Positions 53,291-62,654 of a stretch of DNA of 64,000 bases are shown one piece after another. Source of the stretch: Actinomadura luteofluorescens (lineage in GTDB: Bacteria > Actinomycetota > Actinomycetes > Streptosporangiales > Streptosporangiaceae); the NCBI RefSeq assembly GCF_013409365.1, contig NZ_JACCBA010000001.1, positions 8,184,001 through 8,248,000 of the forward strand, written 5' to 3'. A program made the translations under genes and the position numbers. The notes beneath the pieces were generated by a model that had not been told where the DNA came from, searched no databases, and saw only the letters and a list, made by a program, of their open reading frames with translations. Position 1 is the first letter of the stretch; each line of letters starts with the position of its first letter.

Positions 53291-54442
53291 ATGGCACGCA
53301 GGTCCATCGGGATCGTCATGAACGGCGTCACCGGCCGGATGGGGTACCGCCAGCATCTTCTGCGCTCGATCCTCGCGATCAGGGAGCAGGGCGGGGTCCG
53401 CACGGCCGAGGGCACCGTGCTGTGGCCGGAGCCGGTGCTGGTGGGACGCAGCGAGGTCAAGCTGCGCGAACTGGCCGAACGGCACGGGCTGACGGCGTGG
53501 ACGACCGACCTGGCCGAGGCGCTGGCGCGTCCGCACATCGACGTCTACTTCGACGCCCAGGTCACCTCCGCGCGGGTCGAGGCGATCCGCGCGGCGGTGG
53601 CCGCCGGCAAGCACGTGTACACCGAGAAGCCCATCTCGGAGGATCTCGACGAGGCGCTCGCCCTGGCGCGCCTGGCCGAGGAGGCCGGGGTCAAGCACGG
53701 CGTGGTGCAGGACAAGCTGTTCCTGCCGGGGCTGCTCAAGCTCAAGCGGCTGGTGGACGGCGGGTTCTTCGGCCGGATCCTGTCGGTGCGCGGCGAGTTC
53801 GGGTACTGGGTGTTCGAGGGCGACTGGCAGGAGGCCCAGCGGCCCAGCTGGAACTACCGCGCCGAGGACGGCGGCGGGATCATCCTGGACATGTTCTGCC
53901 ACTGGCGGTACGTGCTGGACGGGGTGATCGCGCCGGTGCGGTCGGTGCAGGCGCTGGGCGCGACGCACATCGGCGAGCGGGTGGACGAGCACGGCAAGCC
54001 CTACGAGGCCACCGCCGACGACGCCGCCTACGGGATCTTCGAGCTGGAGGGCGGGATCGTCGCCCAGATCAACTCCTCGTGGGCCACCCGGGTGTTCCGC
54101 GACGAGCTGGTGGAGTTCCAGGTCGACGGCACGGAGGGGTCGGCGGTCGCGGGGCTGCGGCGGTGCCGCGTCCAGCACCGGTCGATGACGCCGAAGCCGG
54201 TGTGGAACCCCGACCTGCCCGCCACCGAGGACTTCCGCTCCCAGTGGCAGGAGATCCCCGACAACACCGAGTTCGACAACGGCTTCAAGGCCCAGTGGGA
54301 GATGTTCCTGCGCCACGTCGCCGACGACGGCCCCTTCCCCTGGGACTTCTACGAGGGGGCACGCGGCGTCCAGCTCGCCGAGCTGGGCCTGCGGGCGTGG
54401 CGGGAGGGCCGCCGCCTCGACGTCCCGGAGCTGACGCCATGA
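53291..54442 (+). CDS. Gfo/Idh/MocA-family oxidoreductase
   Basis: 383 residues from the ATG at 53291 with AGGAGG upstream. The N-terminal Rossmann domain begins SIGIVMNGVTGRMGYRQHLL and has VLVGRSEVKLRELAERHG. The EKP motif is GKHVYTEKPISEDLDEALAL, and the C-terminal catalytic domain includes EDGGGIILDMFCHWRYVLDG (with the conserved Asp-x-x-x-His region) and YGIFELEGGIVAQINSSWAT. Such NAD(P)-dependent enzymes oxidise or epimerise sugars and uronates. First in the glycosaminoglycan-locus operon, it probably acts on an unsaturated or rearranged uronic-acid product of the PL8 lyase, which is inference. Confidence 0.9.
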   Translation: MARRSIGIVMNGVTGRMGYRQHLLRSILAIREQGGVRTAEGTVLWPEPVLVGRSEVKLRELAERHGLTAWTTDLAEALARPHIDVYFDAQVTSARVEAIRAAVAAGKHVYTEKPISEDLDEALALARLAEEAGVKHGVVQDKLFLPGLLKLKRLVDGGFFGRILSVRGEFGYWVFEGDWQEAQRPSWNYRAEDGGGIILDMFCHWRYVLDGVIAPVRSVQALGATHIGERVDEHGKPYEATADDAAYGIFELEGGIVAQINSSWATRVFRDELVEFQVDGTEGSAVAGLRRCRVQHRSMTPKPVWNPDLPATEDFRSQWQEIPDNTEFDNGFKAQWEMFLRHVADDGPFPWDFYEGARGVQLAELGLRAWREGRRLDVPELTP

Positions 54443-55355
54443 CCAGCGGCTGCGTCGTCGCGCTGGATATCGGCGGTACCCGGATCAAGGCGGGCATCGT
54501 CGGCCCCGGACACGAGGTCCTGCTGGATCGCACCCGCGACACCGGGGCCGCCGAGGGGCGGACGCCGTGGCCGCGCGCGTGCTCGACCTGGTGACGGAGT
54601 TGCTCGATGAGGCGGAGGCGGGTGGGTGCGCCGCCGGCGCCGTGGGCGTCGCTGTCCCGGGCATCGTCGAGGAGGCCGCGGGCCGGGTGGTCCTGTCGGC
54701 GAACCTGGGCTGGCGCGACCTCGACCTGGCCGCCCTTCTCGCCGAGCGCACGGAACTGCCCATCGCGATCGGGCACGACGTGCGCGCCGGCGGTCTGGCC
54801 GAGTCGGTCTTGGGGGCCGGCCGGCACTGCCGCGATCTGCTGTTCCTGCCGATCGGGACGGGGATCGCGGGCGCGATGATCCTTGACGGCCGCCCGTACG
54901 CCGCCGGCGGCTACGCGGGGGAGATCGGCCATCTGCGTGTGGAGCCGGACGGCCGGCCGTGCCGATGCGGCGGCGGGGGCTGCCTGGAGCGGTACGCCTC
55001 GGCGGCCGCGATCGCCGGCGCCTACGCCGCCCGCGCCGGGGAGCCGGTGACCGCGGCCGAGGTCGCGGCGCGCGTGGCGGCGGGCGACCCGGTCGCCGTC
55101 GCGGTCTGGGGGGAGGCGGTCGAGGCGCTCGCCGTCGCCCTCGGCGCCTACGCCACGGTCTGCGCGCCGGAACTGGTCATCGTCGGCGGAGGGCTGGCCG
55201 GGAGCGGTGAGCTCCTGCTGGAGCCGCTGCGCGCCGCGTTGTCGGCCCGGCTGACCTTCCAGCGCGTCCCCCGGATCGTCCGCGCGGAACTCGGAGACCG
55301 GGCCGGTCTTCTGGGCGCCGCACTGCTGGCACGCGCCGGTGCCGGAGCGCCGTGA
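54439..55355 (+). pseudogene. ROK-family sugar kinase, one frameshift
   Basis: The ATG at 54439 overlaps the oxidoreductase stop. The first frame gives CVVALDIGGTRIKAGIVGPG and stops at 54594. The rest continues in another frame from about 54555: AARVLDLVTELLDEAEAGG, GVAVPGIVEEAAGR, IGHDVRAGGLAESVLGAGRH, LLFLPIGTGIAGAMI, GYAGEIGHLRVEPDG and the complete ROK zinc motif CRCGGGGCLERYAS. The break sits in GAGGGGCGG; one extra G (GAGGGGGCGG) would join the frames. All kinase motifs are otherwise intact, so this is a very recent mutation or a homopolymer base-call error. It would phosphorylate a sugar released from the imported glycan. Confidence 0.85.
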
Positions 55356-55510
55356 GCGTCTTAGTGGCCAATTGCCACCGGGTTTGCGGGCGGCGCTGAA
55401 CGGGATTCAGTCGACGTCTCCGAAGTGCGGGTGCGCCCGGGGGCGTAGCCGTCATGATCTGTTTTCATGGGTCGGCCCCACGCAGATTCACGCCAAAAGT
55501 CGAAGTTCTC

Positions 55511-55520
55511 CTCATTGACT
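55511..55520 (+). promoter_or_regulatory. Possible promoter element before the PL8 lyase
   Basis: CTCATTGACT resembles a compressed form of the CTCATTCATC-TTGACT motif found before the MocA gene and the sugar transporter. No convincing -10 box follows at normal spacing, so assignment as a promoter is tentative. Confidence 0.35.
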
Positions 55521-55589
55521 CTTGAATCCTCTCCTTCGCGCCGGATCTGATGCTGAGCCGCGAGAGCCGCCGGTTACAGGAGAATCGCC

Positions 55590-58500
55590 ATGACGGACGA
55601 ACCCCGCCCCATCGCGCGCAGGACGGTATTGGGCTGGGCGGCGCTGGGCGCCGCGGGCCTTTCGGTGCCCTTCAGGCCGCTGACCGCGTCGGCCGCGCCG
55701 GCCGCCACCGACCTTGAGCGGCGGGCGCTGGCGCTGAAGCCTCCGCTGCTGCTCTTCGAGACGGCCGTGCCGCCGCAGATGAGCGCGGGCGCCGGCTCGC
55801 GGCTGGCCGTCAGCGACACCGCGGTCATGGCCGGGACGCGGTCGCTGCGGTGGGACTACGAGCCCGGGGGCGTGATCACGGTGCGGGCCGACCTGCGCTA
55901 CGCGCCCGCCGCCTACCGTCCCGGCGCCGACCAGGCCTTCAGCGGCACGGTCGACGCCATCGCCGTCTGGATCCACAACCCGTCCCCGCTGGACGGCGTC
56001 GTCCGGTTCGAGTTCGGCCGGGGCCCGGACCGGACCGACGCCTGGTTCGACCTCCACCTCGGATTCTCCGGCTGGCGCACCGCGTGGGCCCGCTACGACC
56101 ACGACATGTCGGGGCGGCCCCACCGGGGCATGGACACCGTCCGGATCATCGCTCCCAGCGGTGTTCCCGCCGGGACATTGCATCTCGACCAGATGTTCCT
56201 CAACACGGCGATGCGTCCCGACCACCCCACCGGCGACCTTCAGGTACCGATGGTGAACCGCGAAGTCGCCAGTGCCGACAACGCCCACTGGCTGGCACTC
56301 CTGCATTTCAACGGACTGCTGAACTCCCATCGTCCGCCGGCGCCGGCGCCGTCCCCGCGAGAGCGCGATTCCCTGCAACACATCCTCACCGGATACCTGG
56401 ATTACACCGCCGTGCCCCTCAAGGCGGATTCGTCGACCGTCGCCGCTTTCGACGCGAAGCTCGCCGAATTCGGCATTCCCGCGCCGGACGCTCCGCGCGG
56501 TAAAGGACGTCCCGTCTTCAGCCACCAGGCGGACATCTATCCGGCCGACCTTGCCGCCGATCTGAACGCCCACGTGAACGCCGTCCGGCTGCGGGACTGC
56601 ACCGACCTGATGCAGCAGATCGCGCGAGCGCACGCCTCCGCGGACGCCGAACTGCGCCGGCCGCTCGGCGACCAGTACCTGCGGCTCGTCACGCACCTGC
56701 GGGACCGGGGCTGGGCCTTCGGCAGCTGCCAGGGCACCGTGCACCATCTCGGCTACGACATCCGCGGCTACTACGACTCGGTCCACCTGATGCGCGAGGT
56801 GCTGGCCTCCGCCGGGCTGCTCGACGAGGTCCGCGCCGATCTGACCTGGCTCACCGGCCTCGGACGCATCTTCTGCGACTGGGAGGACGCCGCTCCCTAC
56901 GGCGGCGTCATGGACATCGTCAACACCACCGTCCGAGGGATCCTCGCCGCTATCCTGCTGATGGACTCCGACGCCGAGAAGGTCGCCTACCTCAAGGCGC
57001 TCAAGGGATGGCTCGACCACGCGCTCGTCCCCGCGCCGGGCATCCAGGACGGGCTCAAGCCCGACGGTGGCGCCTTCCACCACGTCGGCTTCTACCCCGA
57101 CTACGCGCGGGACGGGTTCAACGGCCTCTCGCCCGTCATCACGGTCCTGAGCCGCACCGCCTTCGCGCTCTCCGAGGAGGCGCACACGGCCGTGAAGCGC
57201 GCCGTGCTGATGATGCGGATCTACGCCGACAGGGACAACTGGCCGCTCAGCATCACCGGACGGCACCCGACCGGGAAGACCTCGCTCTCCGTCACACCGT
57301 TCCAGTGGCTGGCGCTGGCCGGAACCCCGGACGGCGCGGCCGAGATCGATCCCGAGGTGGGCGCCGCGTTCCTGCGCCTCCTGCCGGCCCGCCCGTCCTC
57401 GGCGCAGAACAAGGCGGCCCAGCAGGTGAAGGCGGCGGGCATCACCGCCGAGCAGGCCCCGCAGGGCAGCTGGGCCCTGAACTACGCCGCCCTGGCCCTG
57501 CACCGCCGCGACGAATGGCTGGTCGCGGTCCGCGGCCACAACCGCTACCTGTGGGGAACCGAGATCTACCCCCTCAGCAACATCTACGGCCGCTACTGCA
57601 CCTACGGGCAGATCCAGGTGCTCGGCCGCGGTGATCCGGTCAACAACCTCGACAGCGGGTTCCGCGAGGAAGGCTGGGACTGGAACCGGTGGCCGGGCAC
57701 GACCACCGTCCACCTGCCCCTGGACGAGCTTGAGGCGGACCTGTCCGGGACGATCGAGGAGATGCTGCTGACGGACGCGCGCTTCGCCGGCGCCCACACC
57801 ATCGACGGGCGCCACGGGATGTTCGCGATGGAGCTGCACGGCCACCCCAAGTACGACGCCGGGCACCGCGCCCGCACGTCGGTGTTCCTGTTCGACGACC
57901 GCGTCATCGCGCTCGGGTCGGGCATCCGCAACGACGACCGGCGGCACGAGACCGAGACGACGCTGTTCCAGGCCCACCTGGCCGATCCCTCCGCCCCGAC
58001 CGTCCTCGGCGGGCGCGGGCCGATCACCAGCCTCCCCCACACCGAGCGGCTGGAGCGGATCCCCCGGCCGACCTGGCTGGTCGACCACGTCGGCAACGGC
58101 TACTATCTCGCCGCCGGGCAGACCGTCGGGCTGTCCCGCTCCGCCCAGACGTCCCGGGACCAGAGCGGCGCCCGGCTGACCAGCGCCGACTTCGCGACCG
58201 CATGGCTCCAGCACGGTCGCGCACCACGGAGGGCCGGCTACGAGTACGCCATCGTGGTCGGCGCGTCCCCGCAGGAGATGACCGACTTCACCGACCGGAT
58301 GCGAGAGACGGCCGCCGCGCCGTACCAGGTGCTGCGCCGCGACGACGGCGCCCACGTCGTCAGGGACCGCGCCACCGGCATCACCGGCTACGCCGTCTTC
58401 GAGCCCGGCCGGCGGCTCGCGGTCGCGCCGGTCGCGGAGGTCGACACACCCTGCATGATCCTTTTGCGCCGTGCCGGGGACGCGCTCGTCCTCTCCGTGA

Positions 58501-58766
58501 CCGATCCCGACCTGCGCCTGTACGAGGGGAACGACCCGGGCCAGTACGACGCCCGCGGCCGGTTCGTCGGCGGGGTCAGCCCGTTCGCGGTGAGCTGGCG
58601 CAGCGATCCGAGCAGGCCGCACACCCTGCGCATCACGCTCGACGGCGTGTGGCGCCTCCGCGAGGCGGACGGGGAGGTGCGGGCGGCGGTTGCCGGCGGC
58701 TCGACGGTCGTAAAGGTCCGGACCGTCGACGGCCGGCCCGTGCAGATGCGCCTGGAACCCGCCTGA
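55590..58766 (+). CDS. Secreted chondroitin-ABC-lyase-like polysaccharide lyase (PL8)
   Basis: 1058 residues from the ATG at 55590 (AGGAG upstream). A Tat signal has IARRTVLGWAALGAAGLSVP and an Ala-rich cleavage region. A beta-sandwich carbohydrate-binding-like domain (about 50-210) precedes the alpha/alpha-toroid catalytic domain and three beta-sandwich domains. Catalytic positions align with Proteus chondroitinase ABC I His501/Tyr508/Arg560/Glu653: His498 in GGAFHHVGFYPDY, Tyr505, Arg558 in SITGRHPTG and Glu658 in LWGTEIYPLSN. FREEGWDWNRWPGTTTVHLP is also conserved. It cleaves the 1,4 bond of chondroitin/dermatan-type glycosaminoglycans by beta-elimination outside the cell. The exact specificity (chondroitin, dermatan, hyaluronan) is not readable. 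Confidence 0.92.
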   Translation: MTDEPRPIARRTVLGWAALGAAGLSVPFRPLTASAAPAATDLERRALALKPPLLLFETAVPPQMSAGAGSRLAVSDTAVMAGTRSLRWDYEPGGVITVRADLRYAPAAYRPGADQAFSGTVDAIAVWIHNPSPLDGVVRFEFGRGPDRTDAWFDLHLGFSGWRTAWARYDHDMSGRPHRGMDTVRIIAPSGVPAGTLHLDQMFLNTAMRPDHPTGDLQVPMVNREVASADNAHWLALLHFNGLLNSHRPPAPAPSPRERDSLQHILTGYLDYTAVPLKADSSTVAAFDAKLAEFGIPAPDAPRGKGRPVFSHQADIYPADLAADLNAHVNAVRLRDCTDLMQQIARAHASADAELRRPLGDQYLRLVTHLRDRGWAFGSCQGTVHHLGYDIRGYYDSVHLMREVLASAGLLDEVRADLTWLTGLGRIFCDWEDAAPYGGVMDIVNTTVRGILAAILLMDSDAEKVAYLKALKGWLDHALVPAPGIQDGLKPDGGAFHHVGFYPDYARDGFNGLSPVITVLSRTAFALSEEAHTAVKRAVLMMRIYADRDNWPLSITGRHPTGKTSLSVTPFQWLALAGTPDGAAEIDPEVGAAFLRLLPARPSSAQNKAAQQVKAAGITAEQAPQGSWALNYAALALHRRDEWLVAVRGHNRYLWGTEIYPLSNIYGRYCTYGQIQVLGRGDPVNNLDSGFREEGWDWNRWPGTTTVHLPLDELEADLSGTIEEMLLTDARFAGAHTIDGRHGMFAMELHGHPKYDAGHRARTSVFLFDDRVIALGSGIRNDDRRHETETTLFQAHLADPSAPTVLGGRGPITSLPHTERLERIPRPTWLVDHVGNGYYLAAGQTVGLSRSAQTSRDQSGARLTSADFATAWLQHGRAPRRAGYEYAIVVGASPQEMTDFTDRMRETAAAPYQVLRRDDGAHVVRDRATGITGYAVFEPGRRLAVAPVAEVDTPCMILLRRAGDALVLSVTDPDLRLYEGNDPGQYDARGRFVGGVSPFAVSWRSDPSRPHTLRITLDGVWRLREADGEVRAAVAGGSTVVKVRTVDGRPVQMRLEPA

Positions 58767-58852
58767 GCGGCCGCCCTCCACAACCAGCCGCAACACCCTC
58801 AGAAGCCGGCAGGCGCCTCCCGTGCCCTTGCCCGTAGGAGGAAGGAAGCCAA

Positions 58853-60307
58853 TTGCGACCCTTGAAATGTCATGGCGGGACGAGACCGCCCGCGGCGGCG
58901 CTGGTCATGACCGCAGCGGTGCTGCTCGGCGGGATCTTAGGCGTCCCGGACGCTTCGGCGGCCTGGAGAGGGCCGGCGGTCGCCGCGTCCTGCTCCAGCC
59001 TGGTCAACGCCGTCACCACCGGTGGAGCCGCCGGGGACGGGCAGACCGACGACACCGACGGCATCCAGCGGACGATCACCATGGCCTACGAGCAGGGCGC
59101 GTGCGTGTACCTGCCTCCTGGTGTCTACCGGATCACCCGTGACCTGGACTGGACCAGGCCCGCCTCCATCATCGGGAATGCGGGCTCGGCCGCCGTCCTT
59201 TACAGCCCGGACAACAAGGCACTGGCCGACACCGTCTACGGCAACCAGTGGGACCGCGCGCCGCTGGTCGACAACGTCGTCTTCGACGGGCTCCGCATCG
59301 ACCTCAACGGCCCCTACAAGAGCGGCTTGGCGATCAAGCGGAGCGTCTTCGTCAACCGCATCGCCCCTGGAGAGACCCCCACCGGCGGCGGCAGCAACAC
59401 CTTTACCACCGCGCAGGTGGCTGCCAAGCTCAGCAACCTCCGCGAATCGCAGGTCACCGATTCGATCTTCCTGTCCGACCGTCCGGTCGACGGCGGCACG
59501 CCCGTCTACACCTACCGAACCACCGGCGTGACGGTCTCCGGCAACCTCATCGGCGCCGACCTGTCGTCCCTGGGGTGGCTGAGCCGATGGCCCGGTTCAC
59601 GGTCGTGGACGCAGCCGCCCGCGGCGCGGCTCGACCAGCTCCGCCGGCTCACCGGCCTGCCGAACGCGCTGGGCCACCTCCAGCGCGGCGGTGCGTTCCA
59701 GCTCGACCAGAACCTCACCGTGAGCGGCAACATCGTGATCCGCGACCCGCGGAGCCGGGCCAAGAGCGATCATGCGCTCTACGCATGGGGTTTCGGTGGC
59801 CTGATAGTCAAGGGCAACTGGGTGCGGGGCTGGCCACAGTCCGCCGCCGGCGGGCTGAAGGTCCGCAACGGCACGACCGCCACGATCGCCGGAAACCATC
59901 TCGACGGAACGGCCGTGCTGCTCTACACCTACGCCGCGACGAATGTTCCCGAGGTGTTCCAGGATGTCGTGGTCTGCGGCAACGTCTACGACATCCGCAA
60001 CGTCACCGCCGGATCCGACCACAGCGGCATCCAGTACTGGCGCAACTTCGCGGGCACGGACGTGGAGCGGTCGATCGCCGTCTTCGGCAACCGCTTTATC
60101 GATCCCGCTGCCGGGCAGCCGGGCCGGCCCGACATCTCCCAGTCCGCCGGCGACCCGGACGCCTTCGGCGTCCACGACAACACCTATCCCGACGGGTCCC
60201 CGGTGCCGGTGGTCGGAATGCGCCCCGCCACGCCCACCACCCAGCAGCAAGCCCGTTGCTCCGGGGTCACCGCCCCTGAGATGCAAGTGCCTGAATACAC
60301 CGGTTGA
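58853..60307 (+). CDS. Secreted right-handed beta-helix protein (pectate-lyase-3 superfamily)
   Basis: 484 residues from a TTG at 58853, following TAGGAGGAAGG; no in-frame ATG lies nearby. A Sec signal has AALVMTAAVLLGGILGVPDA. The mature protein starts with the Pectate_lyase_3 pattern TTGGAAGDGQTDDTDGIQRT and YLPPGVYRITRDLDW, then repeated beta-helix coils (VDNVVFDGLRIDLNG, VTVSGNLIGADLSSLG, LTVSGNIVIRDPRSRAKSDH, LIVKGNWVRGWPQSAAGG, ATIAGNHLDG, DVVVCGNVYDIRNVTAGSDH). It is probably a glycan-active lyase or hydrolase or a carbohydrate-binding protein working with the PL8 enzyme. No catalytic residues could be assigned. Confidence 0.82.
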   Translation: MRPLKCHGGTRPPAAALVMTAAVLLGGILGVPDASAAWRGPAVAASCSSLVNAVTTGGAAGDGQTDDTDGIQRTITMAYEQGACVYLPPGVYRITRDLDWTRPASIIGNAGSAAVLYSPDNKALADTVYGNQWDRAPLVDNVVFDGLRIDLNGPYKSGLAIKRSVFVNRIAPGETPTGGGSNTFTTAQVAAKLSNLRESQVTDSIFLSDRPVDGGTPVYTYRTTGVTVSGNLIGADLSSLGWLSRWPGSRSWTQPPAARLDQLRRLTGLPNALGHLQRGGAFQLDQNLTVSGNIVIRDPRSRAKSDHALYAWGFGGLIVKGNWVRGWPQSAAGGLKVRNGTTATIAGNHLDGTAVLLYTYAATNVPEVFQDVVVCGNVYDIRNVTAGSDHSGIQYWRNFAGTDVERSIAVFGNRFIDPAAGQPGRPDISQSAGDPDAFGVHDNTYPDGSPVPVVGMRPATPTTQQQARCSGVTAPEMQVPEYTG

Positions 60308-60345
60308 CGCCGCGGCACGTGCCGATCTCCGGCCGACCCGCCGGG

Positions 60346-61113
60346 TCACGGCCGGGTGCCGAGCCGCGAGAACCATTTCCTTCCCGCGGCCAGGAGGGTG
60401 GGGAGCGGGGCCGCCTCGGGGAACCAGGCGGCCTCGTACTCCCAGCTGACCCAGCCGCGGTACCGGCCGCGCGCGAGGACCTCGCCGATCTCGTCCAGGG
60501 GAAGGACGCCGCCGCCGAGCGGCACCGGTGCGCGGGACGGCGAGACGTCCTTGAACTGGACGTACGCCAGCCGGTCGGCCAGCGCGGCATGGGTGGCGCG
60601 CGGGGGTTCGCCGGCCAGCCGTGGATGCAGGACGTCCCAGATCGCGCCGGCTCCGGGCGCGTCCGCGATGAGCGCCGCGACGTCCCGCCCCCGGGGATGG
60701 GAGTCGTGGGTCTCGACCAGCACGCGGACGCCGTTGTCCCGGGCGTCGGCGTCGACCTGGTTCAGCCGCCGGGCCGCCGCCGGGCGGTCGAGGCCGCCGG
60801 GGAAGACGCGCAGGAAGGGGCTGCCGAGGTCCGCCGCCAGTTCCAGGTGGCGGCGCAGGTCGTCGAGGACGGGCCGGTCGGAGCCGGGTGCGGCGATCTT
60901 GATGTAGGAGGCCAGGCACAGCGGGGTAACGCCCGCCTCGCGGCAGGCGGTGGCCGCCCGGCGCCGCTCGGGGGACGGCATGTCCGGCCGGACCGCTTCG
61001 CCGTCGGCGCACCTGAGCTCCAGCCCGGTGTACCCCTCGCGGGCGGCCAGCCCGAGCACCTCCGGCAGCGGCATGCCGGGGACCCCCAGCGTCGAGAAGG
61101 CGAGATCGATCAC
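60346..61113 (-). CDS. Sugar phosphate isomerase/epimerase-family TIM barrel protein
   Basis: 255 residues of the AP_endonuc_2 (xylose-isomerase-like) family. Features are AFSTLGVPGMPLPEVLGLAA, YTGLELRCADGE (metal Glu region), LETHDSHPRG as VRVLVETHDSHP (metal-binding Glu/His), AGAIWDVLHPRLAGEPP (Asp-x-x-His) and VSWEYEAAWFPEAAPL (final Glu). Such proteins isomerise or epimerise keto-sugars, inositols or uronate derivatives. It is divergent from the sugar transporter and convergent with the beta-helix gene, and probably processes a monosaccharide from the imported oligosaccharide. Confidence 0.88.
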   Translation of the reverse strand: MIDLAFSTLGVPGMPLPEVLGLAAREGYTGLELRCADGEAVRPDMPSPERRRAATACREAGVTPLCLASYIKIAAPGSDRPVLDDLRRHLELAADLGSPFLRVFPGGLDRPAAARRLNQVDADARDNGVRVLVETHDSHPRGRDVAALIADAPGAGAIWDVLHPRLAGEPPRATHAALADRLAYVQFKDVSPSRAPVPLGGGVLPLDEIGEVLARGRYRGWVSWEYEAAWFPEAAPLPTLLAAGRKWFSRLGTRP

Positions 61114-61220
61114 GGGGCGTCCAATCCGCCGCGGGCGCGGCTGGTCGAGCGGTGCCGTCTCCGGCGGTCGGAAAGCAATGAATCAGGAATCTTTGCGGGC
61201 AGATCATCCCTTGAACCGCC

Positions 61221-61279
61221 GACTCTACGGAGAGTCAAGGCAGTTCAGAGAGATTCATTCCTCATTCATCGTGTTGACT
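61221..61279 (+). promoter_or_regulatory. Regulatory region of the sugar ABC transporter
   Basis: A perfect inverted repeat GACTCT-ACGG-AGAGTC lies at 61221-61236. CTCATTCATC (61261-61270) is followed by TTGACT (61274-61279), repeating the layout before the MocA gene. The gap also serves the divergent TIM-barrel gene. No clear -10 box was assigned. Confidence 0.55.
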
Positions 61280-61337
61280 CAAAGAGGACTGTTCTCCAGG
61301 ATACCGACATCGGTTCCATCTCTAGGAGTGATGTCCG

Positions 61338-62654
61338 ATGTACGGATCCCTCCCCCCTCGACTACGCCGCCGGGTGATCGGCGGAGCCCTCGCCGCTTCG
61401 GTGGCCGTCTCGGCGGCGGCCTGCTCCGGCGGCGGCGAGCAGAATTCGAAGACCCTCGTCTACTGGTCGATGTGGAAGGCCGGTGAGCCGCAGGCGCAGG
61501 TCCTGTCCGCCGCCATCGACTCGTTCACCAAGGAGACCGGCGTCAAGGTGAAGGTCGAGTGGAAGGGGCGCGAGGTCGCCAAACAGCTCGCCCCCACGCT
61601 CAACACCCGCAACGTGCCCGCCGACCTCATCGACTCGGCCGACCGGTTCGTCAAGTCCACGTTCGAGGCCACCGGGCAGGGCCTGGACCTCAATCCCGTC
61701 TACGAGCGGCCCGTCCCCGGCGAGGAGGGCAAGAGCGTCAAGGACGTCGTCGACCCGAGGTACCGGCGGTACGCCACCGAGGACGGCAAGGCCTGGCTCC
61801 TGCCGTACGAGGTGCTGGCGACCCAGATCTGGTACGACGGCAAGTCCCTCAAGGACGTGGCAGATGCGCCGCCCCGGACCTGGGACGAGCTCGTCAGGCT
61901 GCTGGACGGGCGCAAGGCCGCTCGCGGCGGCGGCCCGCTGGCGCTGGACGCCGACGTCGCCGACTACCCCGCCTACTGGACCTACCAGGCGGTGCTGGCC
62001 GATATGGGGCCGGGCGCCTTCGCGGCGGCCGCGACCGACAGGACGGGCGCCAAGATGGACGACCCGGCGTTCCTGGCCGCCGTCCAGAAGATCGAGAAAC
62101 TCGTCAAGGGCGGATACTTCGCCGACGGCTACAACGGCAGCAAGTTCCCCGCCATGCAGCAGAAGTGGGCCACCGGCGGCGCCGACTTCCTGCTGATGGG
62201 CAACTGGGCGCCGAAGGAGACCCTGACCTCGGCCCCCAAGGGCTTCGAGTACCGCTCCTTCCCCTTCCCGGCGGGCGCGGCTGGCAAGCCGGTCCAGTCG
62301 GTCTCGCTGATCGGGTTCGGCATCCCGCGCAACGCGCGGCACTCCGACGCGGCCCAGCGATTCATCGCCTACTTCATGAACAAGGAACGGCTGTCGAAGA
62401 TCTCGACCGTGGCGAGCAACCTCACCACGCGCGCCGACATCCCGGTGCCGGCCGTGCAGGCCGACGTGAAGAAGACGCTGGACGGCGCCGAGACGGTCCC
62501 CGACCTCGACGGGGTGAAGATGAACCAGTCCGGCTGGTACACCAAGGTCTTCCAGCCGGCCGACACCGATCTGGTCACCGGGAAGATCTCCGCGGCGCAG
62601 TTCGTCGCGAGGCTCAAGAAGGCGACCGTCGACTACTGGAAGCTCAACGGCTGA
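61338..62654 (+). CDS. Sugar ABC transporter substrate-binding lipoprotein (family 1)
   Basis: 438 residues. The signal has GGALAASVAVSAAACSGGG with lipobox Cys. The extracellular domain has the SBP_bac_1 pattern: LVYWSMWKAGEPQAQVLSAA, FTKETGVKVKVEWKGREV, VPADLIDSADRFV, WLLPYEVLATQIWYDGKSLK, PPRTWDELVRLLDG and MQQKWATGGADFLLMGNWAP. It binds a mono- or oligosaccharide for the two permeases encoded downstream. Its location beside the PL8 lyase suggests unsaturated glycosaminoglycan di- or oligosaccharides. The ATPase is not in the window, and such systems often share MsiK. Confidence 0.92.
   Translation: MYGSLPPRLRRRVIGGALAASVAVSAAACSGGGEQNSKTLVYWSMWKAGEPQAQVLSAAIDSFTKETGVKVKVEWKGREVAKQLAPTLNTRNVPADLIDSADRFVKSTFEATGQGLDLNPVYERPVPGEEGKSVKDVVDPRYRRYATEDGKAWLLPYEVLATQIWYDGKSLKDVADAPPRTWDELVRLLDGRKAARGGGPLALDADVADYPAYWTYQAVLADMGPGAFAAAATDRTGAKMDDPAFLAAVQKIEKLVKGGYFADGYNGSKFPAMQQKWATGGADFLLMGNWAPKETLTSAPKGFEYRSFPFPAGAAGKPVQSVSLIGFGIPRNARHSDAAQRFIAYFMNKERLSKISTVASNLTTRADIPVPAVQADVKKTLDGAETVPDLDGVKMNQSGWYTKVFQPADTDLVTGKISAAQFVARLKKATVDYWKLNG

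Noticed and set aside
55512..58796. A 1094-codon open frame antisense to the PL8 lyase gene
   Set aside because: It has no recognisable domain and a composition rich in Gly, Val, Asp and Arg, as expected for the opposite strand of a GC-rich gene. The plus strand has a complete lyase with catalytic residues and signal.
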